Source: CAXBPY01 sp003455275 (GTDB taxonomy: Bacteria; Bacteroidota; Bacteroidia; Chitinophagales; UBA10324). Taken from it: DNA of 18,522 nucleotides. Position 1 is the stretch's first letter. Every line of letters begins with the position of its first letter. The notes under the pieces were generated by a model. The model was not told the origin of the DNA and did not search any database. It saw only the letters and a program-made list of their open reading frames with translations. Shown in pieces: positions 13,897-18,522 of the stretch. Location: assembly GCA_963977675.1 (NCBI GenBank), contig CAXBPY010000059.1, positions 1 to 18,522 of the forward strand, given 5' to 3'. A program made the position numbers and the translations under genes.

Positions 13897-14790
13897 ATGA
13901 ATCAAATCACTGACACGCTCCTCATGATTAAACCAAAGCAGTTTCGCTTTAATGAAGAAACTGCAGCGACAAATATTTTTCAGAGAGAAAATTTTTCATC
14001 AGAAAAAAATGCAGCCAAAGAGTTTGATGATTTTGTGAAACTGCTTCGCGAAAATGAAATTGAAGTTTTGTTGTTCGATGAAGAGCAAACTCACGACACA
14101 CCCGATTGTGTTTTTCCAAACAACTGGCTCGCGACAATTGACTCAACGGTTTTTCTTTTTCCAATGCTCGCCCAAAATCGGAGAATGGAACGGCGAAATG
14201 ATATTCTGAATTTTCTTCAGAAGAAATTTCAACTCACTGCCAATGATTCGCTTCTTCACCTCGAAGAAGAGAATAAATTTCTTGAAGGAACCGGTGCCGT
14301 TGTTCTTGATAGAAAAAATAAAATCGCGTATGGAAATATTTCTTCAAGGTGCGATGAAACTGCTTTGAAAAACTTTTGTGTGAAAATTGATTTCTCTCCC
14401 GTTTTGTTTCATGCAAGTTCTCCCGATGGAAACGAAGTGTATCACACCAATGTGCTGATGAGTATTGGTGAATCAGTTGCCGTTATTTGTGATTCGTGGA
14501 TTCATAATGAAGAAGAAAAAAGATCGGTGATGAATTCACTGAAGAAAAATCATTCTGTCCTTCACCTCACAAGCGAACAGGTTTTTTCATTTGCAGGAAA
14601 TATGTTGCTGGTAAAAAACAAATCAGGAAAAAAATTCTGGATGATGTCATCACAGGCATTTCACTCTTTAAATGAAAATCAGATTTCTGTTTTGAAGCAC
14701 GACGGAGAAATTCTTCATTCTGATATCTCAACTATAGAAAGGCTCGGTGGCGGAAGTGCGCGCTGTATGTTGGCTGAAATATTTTATTGA
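13897..14790 (+). CDS. ctlX: Amidinotransferase/arginine-deiminase-fold hydrolase, CtlX-like
   Basis: The 297-residue protein has the guanidine-modifying (pentein) fold signatures: TPDCVFPNNW at 68-77 (Asp70), FLEGTGAVVLDR at 128-139 (Glu130), VYHTNVLMSIG at 181-191 (catalytic His183), and the C-terminal GGGSARCMLAE with nucleophile Cys290. This pattern matches the family annotated as citrulline utilization hydrolase CtlX, whose characterised member releases ornithine from citrulline. Arginine or dimethylarginine hydrolysis are alternatives that the motifs alone do not exclude. Cytoplasmic. It is on the same strand as the kdsD group but separated by 92 bp with repeats, so it may have its own promoter. 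The gap to the next gene (14791-14896) shows no clear terminator. Confidence 0.87.
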   Translation: MNQITDTLLMIKPKQFRFNEETAATNIFQRENFSSEKNAAKEFDDFVKLLRENEIEVLLFDEEQTHDTPDCVFPNNWLATIDSTVFLFPMLAQNRRMERRNDILNFLQKKFQLTANDSLLHLEEENKFLEGTGAVVLDRKNKIAYGNISSRCDETALKNFCVKIDFSPVLFHASSPDGNEVYHTNVLMSIGESVAVICDSWIHNEEEKRSVMNSLKKNHSVLHLTSEQVFSFAGNMLLVKNKSGKKFWMMSSQAFHSLNENQISVLKHDGEILHSDISTIERLGGGSARCMLAEIFY

Positions 14791-14896
14791 TTTCACAGCG
14801 TAAGTCATACGGTTATTCATTCTGTATTTAGTCGAATTGTGGTTGCAGGAATTAGCGCAGAATCATACATTGCTACGCTCAAAAACCTACCAAACC

Positions 14897-17353
14897 ATGA
14901 ATTCGCTTTTTCGATTTTCAAAACGCGTTCTTGCTTTTTCGCTTTTCATTTTCGCTGTCACACTGAGCTCGTCGAAGTGTAATGCTCAAACAACTTTCTG
15001 GACAGAAACATTTACCAATGGATGTACCTCACTCTGCAATTCTTTCACAGGTGTAAATGGCGCCTGGACTGTAACAGCAACGGGAACGAATGGAGCGAAA
15101 GCAAATACCTGGTACTGGAGCTGCGCTGAAAATGGAAATGCTGCCGGTACTTGCGGAACTGGTTGTGGCAATGATGCTTCAATGCATGTTGGAAATGTCC
15201 CCGGTTCACCCGCTGCTGCTTTTTTCTGTCCGACCGGTGATTGTGGCGCGGCCTATGATGCTACGAATGCGCAAGTAGTAACCAACAAAAGAGCAGAGTC
15301 ACCAACCATCAATTGTACCGGGAAAAACAACATCACAATTTCCTTCAACTACATTGAGCGCGGACAAGGCACCAGCGATAATGCGACACTCTGGTATTTC
15401 GATGGAACATCATGGAGTCAATTGATTGACCTAGCGAAAACTCCGACTGGCGTAGGTTGCGGAACACAAGGTTTTTGGACAAACTATTCGCAGTTGCTGC
15501 CGGCATCAGCGAATAATAATGCAAATGTTAAAATCGGAATCAATTGGACTAATAACGGAGATGGAATTGGAAATGATCCTTCTATAGCTGTTGATGATAT
15601 TACGCTAAGCATTCCTGCAGGAACAGCTCCTGTTTCAGCCTTCACTATTTCTGACGATGCAATTTGCCCCGGCTCCTGCGTTTCATTTTCCGATCAAAGC
15701 ACGAATACTCCAACTTCATGGTCATGGACTTTCAACGGTGGAAATCCGGCATCATCTTCTTCACAAAATCCAGGAATAGTTTGTTTCAATTCGCCAGGCA
15801 CTTATACAATTACACTTTTGGTTTCTAATGCTTTTGGAAATAATTCTTCATCACAGACAATAACCGTATTTCCAAATGCAGTTGCCGACGCCGGCTTCGA
15901 TTGGACTGTATGTGCAGGAACCGGAGTTTCGCTTTCAGCATCCGGCGGAGTTTCATATTCATGGGCACTATCTACAGGATTAAGTGCAACTAACATTTCT
16001 AACCCAATCGCCACTCCCTCTACCACCACAACTTATACAGTTACTGTAACAGATGGAAATGGCTGCACCGGTAGTGATAATGTTATCATAAATATAAATC
16101 CGCTTCCAACTGTTACGATCAATCCCTCCAGTTATAATCTTTGTAAGGGTCAGGGAGTACAACTAACTGCAAGCGGGGCATCATCATATTCGTGGAGCCC
16201 AACAATTGGATTGAATGCAAGCGTTGGAGCTAGTGTTTTTGCAAATCCGGGGTCCAATTCTACCTATACCGTGACTGGAACAGATGTTAACGGTTGTAAG
16301 AATGAGGCAACTTCTGTCATCACAGTGAGTGATGCTCCATTGGTTGCTGCGAGCATCACGAATGCAAATCCGTGCCCGGGCGGCGGTGCAATTAATCTCA
16401 CGGTCATTGGTGGAATTCAACCTTATACTTTTTCGTGGAGCAATGGGGCGACCACACAAAATCTTTCAAACCTTATTGCAGGAAATTATACTGTCACAGT
16501 TTACGCAGGGCCTTGTTCTGTCATAAACACCTATGCAATTGGAGCAGGAACTTATGCTCCAACTTTGTCTGTCACCAACCTCTACAGTTGCAGTGCACGG
16601 TTGAACTGGACAGCCACAGCTTCAGTTGCTTTTTATTATGTGAGATATAAAGTTACTGGAACTGCGACCTGGAGCACAGCAGTGAATGTTGGAAATGTTT
16701 TGTTCTATGATTTCACAGGACTTGCTGCAAACACAACTTATACTTTTTCTGTTGCTGCATTTTGTCCAGGTAATCAAAATCTAGGTTGGAGAAGCAAGAA
16801 TGGAAAAACACAAGTATGCACCGCACCAATCAATCCGGTTGTAACTAATCTCACTAACAACTCGGTTACGGTTTCGTGGAGCAGCGCTTGTTCTCCGGCA
16901 AGTTTTACTTTTCAATATAGAAAGTCGGGAACCACTGTTTGGACAAGTATTAACACAACTGCTACTTCGGCCACGGCAAATAATTTGGTTACCGCAACAC
17001 AATATGATTTCCGCGTTCGTTCATCTTGCGGAACAGGCGTCAATTCTGCATTCACCGCTATTCAGAATTTTACAACACCAAGATTTGAAGATACGGAACC
17101 AGAAAACCAGTTTGCAATTTTCCCTAATCCGAATTCAGGAAGTTTTGTTTTACAAATTCCTGCTTTGAAAAATGATGGAGAAATTTCTATCTACAATATA
17201 ACCGGTCAGATGATTTATCATTCGCTTGTGTTGTCAAATGAAAATTCTTCTTCTCAAAAAATAATTCTAGAAAATATTTCAAGCGGGTTGTATGAAGTTG
17301 TAATTACTGACGGAGCAGAAACACTTAAGCACCGATTGATCATTCAGAAATAA
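14897..17353 (+). CDS. T9SS-exported multi-domain surface protein (PKD, SprB-like, FN3, C-terminal sorting domain)
   Basis: The 818-residue protein begins with a signal peptide (1 to about 31, ending CNAQ before TTFW). Then come: a jelly-roll-like domain (about 32-240, ending in SIAVDDITLSI); a PKD domain (about 244-325, SWSWTFNGG); two Ig/PKD-like repeats (about 328-485, each with a YSW core and C.G.G..L.ASG); a SprB-type repeat (about 486-545, FSWSNGATTQNLSNL); two FN3 domains (about 552-735); and a type IX secretion sorting domain (about 738-818: FAIFPNPNSGSF, ISIYNITGQMIY, LENISSGLYEV, terminal HRLIIQK). It should cross the outer membrane by T9SS and be anchored or released; an adhesive or matrix role is inferred, with no catalytic domain seen. 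The frame extends upstream to a TTG at 14837, but the ATG at 14897 starts a proper signal peptide. Confidence 0.92.
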   Translation: MNSLFRFSKRVLAFSLFIFAVTLSSSKCNAQTTFWTETFTNGCTSLCNSFTGVNGAWTVTATGTNGAKANTWYWSCAENGNAAGTCGTGCGNDASMHVGNVPGSPAAAFFCPTGDCGAAYDATNAQVVTNKRAESPTINCTGKNNITISFNYIERGQGTSDNATLWYFDGTSWSQLIDLAKTPTGVGCGTQGFWTNYSQLLPASANNNANVKIGINWTNNGDGIGNDPSIAVDDITLSIPAGTAPVSAFTISDDAICPGSCVSFSDQSTNTPTSWSWTFNGGNPASSSSQNPGIVCFNSPGTYTITLLVSNAFGNNSSSQTITVFPNAVADAGFDWTVCAGTGVSLSASGGVSYSWALSTGLSATNISNPIATPSTTTTYTVTVTDGNGCTGSDNVIININPLPTVTINPSSYNLCKGQGVQLTASGASSYSWSPTIGLNASVGASVFANPGSNSTYTVTGTDVNGCKNEATSVITVSDAPLVAASITNANPCPGGGAINLTVIGGIQPYTFSWSNGATTQNLSNLIAGNYTVTVYAGPCSVINTYAIGAGTYAPTLSVTNLYSCSARLNWTATASVAFYYVRYKVTGTATWSTAVNVGNVLFYDFTGLAANTTYTFSVAAFCPGNQNLGWRSKNGKTQVCTAPINPVVTNLTNNSVTVSWSSACSPASFTFQYRKSGTTVWTSINTTATSATANNLVTATQYDFRVRSSCGTGVNSAFTAIQNFTTPRFEDTEPENQFAIFPNPNSGSFVLQIPALKNDGEISIYNITGQMIYHSLVLSNENSSSQKIILENISSGLYEVVITDGAETLKHRLIIQK

Positions 17354-17395
17354 TTCTCTTAAATAAATAATTATTCGAACCAAGATTCACTTTCT

Positions 17396-18522
17396 ATGAA
17401 AAAGTTCTTAAGCCTTTCAGCTTTTGTGATGTTCGCCTTTTTGTTTTCTTCAAAAGGAAATGATGTTCAGCCGAGTTGGAATATCAATTTTCAAAACTCA
17501 AAAGTGTTTATCGAAAACCGCGGACAGTTTTCTCTTCCTGAAAATTGCGGCAGCGAGAAAGTGATTTATGCTTATGACAATGGTGCGAGCATGATTTACT
17601 TCACGGCAACAGGGGTTACCTATTCTCTGAAAAAAATTGTAGGGAAGAAAAATGATGAAGAGCGAAAAGAAGAACTTGAAAAACCCGGAGACGATTGGAA
17701 GAAAAAAGAAGAGGAAGAAAAGCGTGTTGATTTTATTTCGGATGTGGTGACCATGCATTGGCAAAATGCAAATGCTGATGTTCAATTGATGGCAATGAAT
17801 CCCGCGGGAGAAACATTCAGTTACTCTTATTATTCAGGAAAGGAAACACGCGAGGTGAATGCTGTTCCTGCTTTCAAAAAAATTATTTACAAAAATCTTT
17901 ACGCCGGAATTGATGTGGTGTATGAGTTTCATCCGGTGGAAGGAATTAAGTATTCAATCATTATTCATCCGGGTGCTGATGCTTCATTAGTGAAAATGAT
18001 TTATTCAGGAAACAGAAAATTGATTTTGCAGAATGGCGATTTGAAAATTGCTACGCTCTTCGGAAATATTACTGACCATGCTCCGAAAACTTTTTATGGA
18101 TGTTCGAAAGAAGAAATCAATTCTTCATTTATAAAAAAACAAAACACGATCTCATTTTTCCTTGGCAACTATGATCATTCGAAGGAAATAATTATTGATC
18201 CATGGACAGTGAATCCTGCAATGCCGAACTCACAAAAAGTTTGGGAGATAGAAGCAGACAGCAGCGGTAACGCTTATATCTATGGAGGTGATTGGCCTAA
18301 CTGTAAACTTCAGAAATACAATCTTGCGGGAGTGTTGCAATGGACGAACATCACTGCAGGATATGATTCCAGCTCGTGGATTGGAACGCTCGCCACAGAT
18401 TTGGTTGGAAACAGTTATGTAACCATTGGTTCATCTGCCGCAATTAAAAAAGTAAATACTTCAGGCGCCACTCAGTGGAATGTTACAGGAGGATTGCTGG
18501 ATGAATACTGGTCTCTTGCTTT
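17396..18522 (+). CDS. Secreted protein with FIENRGQ (DUF7948-like) N-terminal module, partial
   Basis: The frame is open from ATG 17396 to the right edge (375 codons). It starts with a signal peptide (MKKFLSLSAFVMFAFLFSS). The FIENRGQF motif at 38-45, LYAGIDVVYEF (168-178), the segment IKYSIIIHPGADASLVKMIYSG (core HPGAD, 191-195), GDLKIATLFG and EIIIDPWTVNP (264-274) together mark the N-terminal module found before SBBP or beta-propeller repeats in many Bacteroidota T9SS cargo proteins. From about 283 the sequence turns into propeller-like repeats (DSSGNAYIYGGD, TDLVGNSYVTIGS). Residues 84-112 are an unusually charged Lys/Glu-rich insertion. The C-terminus, probably with a sorting domain, is beyond the window. 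It follows the previous surface gene by 42 bp on the same strand. The function is not known; a surface or secreted role is inferred. Confidence 0.9.
   Translation, partial: MKKFLSLSAFVMFAFLFSSKGNDVQPSWNINFQNSKVFIENRGQFSLPENCGSEKVIYAYDNGASMIYFTATGVTYSLKKIVGKKNDEERKEELEKPGDDWKKKEEEEKRVDFISDVVTMHWQNANADVQLMAMNPAGETFSYSYYSGKETREVNAVPAFKKIIYKNLYAGIDVVYEFHPVEGIKYSIIIHPGADASLVKMIYSGNRKLILQNGDLKIATLFGNITDHAPKTFYGCSKEEINSSFIKKQNTISFFLGNYDHSKEIIIDPWTVNPAMPNSQKVWEIEADSSGNAYIYGGDWPNCKLQKYNLAGVLQWTNITAGYDSSSWIGTLATDLVGNSYVTIGSSAAIKKVNTSGATQWNVTGGLLDEYWSLA

Noticed and set aside
4678..14790. A multi-gene defence, mobile or biosynthetic cluster
   Set aside because: Genes are recognisable single-function housekeeping or envelope families on both strands; no nuclease, toxin, transposase, integrase, reverse transcriptase or carrier-domain gene was found.
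14837..14896. Extension of the T9SS protein to a TTG codon at 14837, adding 20 residues
   Set aside because: The extra residues precede the charged n-region of a normal signal peptide; ATG at 14897 gives the expected secreted start.

Overview
The window looks like chromosome of a Bacteroidota bacterium, probably near the Chitinophagales/Sphingobacteriales-type lineages. The evidence is a type IX secretion (T9SS) C-terminal sorting domain, large PKD/SprB-like surface proteins, a FIENRGQ-type module, an F1 beta subunit with the long Bacteroidota-style insertion, a bacterial geranylgeranylglyceryl-phosphate synthase of the kind known from this phylum, AT-rich intergenic DNA without clear Shine-Dalgarno sites, and several TAnnTTTG-like -7 promoter elements. 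No tRNA, rRNA, CRISPR array, insertion sequence or phage gene was seen.

Layout. Positions 1-4475 (minus) hold the N-terminal 1491 codons of a giant secreted protein: a signal peptide, an N-terminal module ending in an IDP motif, a cysteine-rich domain, and about ten tandem PKD-like repeats of about 84 residues. Its C-terminus lies off the left edge. Divergent from it are atpD and atpC (4678-6438, plus), closed by a clear hairpin. Next is a two-gene unit, a GT4 glycosyltransferase and a PAPS-dependent sulfotransferase (6519-8591), likely making a sulfated surface glycan. It converges on rsgA-dtd (minus, ATGA overlap) and a GGGPS-like gene (minus). From 11044 a plus-strand series follows: a YbdL-type aminotransferase, kdsD (arabinose-5-phosphate isomerase for Kdo/LPS), a gamma-carbonic-anhydrase-like protein and a CtlX-like amidinohydrolase. 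The right end has a complete T9SS-exported multi-domain protein (14897-17353) and the start of another secreted protein (17396 to the edge).

How the genes relate. The core is housekeeping (ATP synthesis, ribosome maturation, D-aminoacyl-tRNA proofreading, amino-acid turnover) mixed with envelope construction (Kdo precursor, glycosyl and sulfate transfer, possible ether-lipid precursor), and it is bracketed by cell-surface adhesin-like genes. No multi-gene defence, mobile or biosynthetic system is evident.

The most unusual non-coding feature is a family of degenerate heptanucleotide (7-nt period) repeats in at least five successive intergenic gaps between about 9.98 and 13.83 kb, including a 16-nt exact inverted copy shared by two gaps. 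No intergenic stretch is longer than about 300 bp; the longest (4476-4677 and 10847-11043, about 200 bp each) separate divergent genes and hold candidate promoters.
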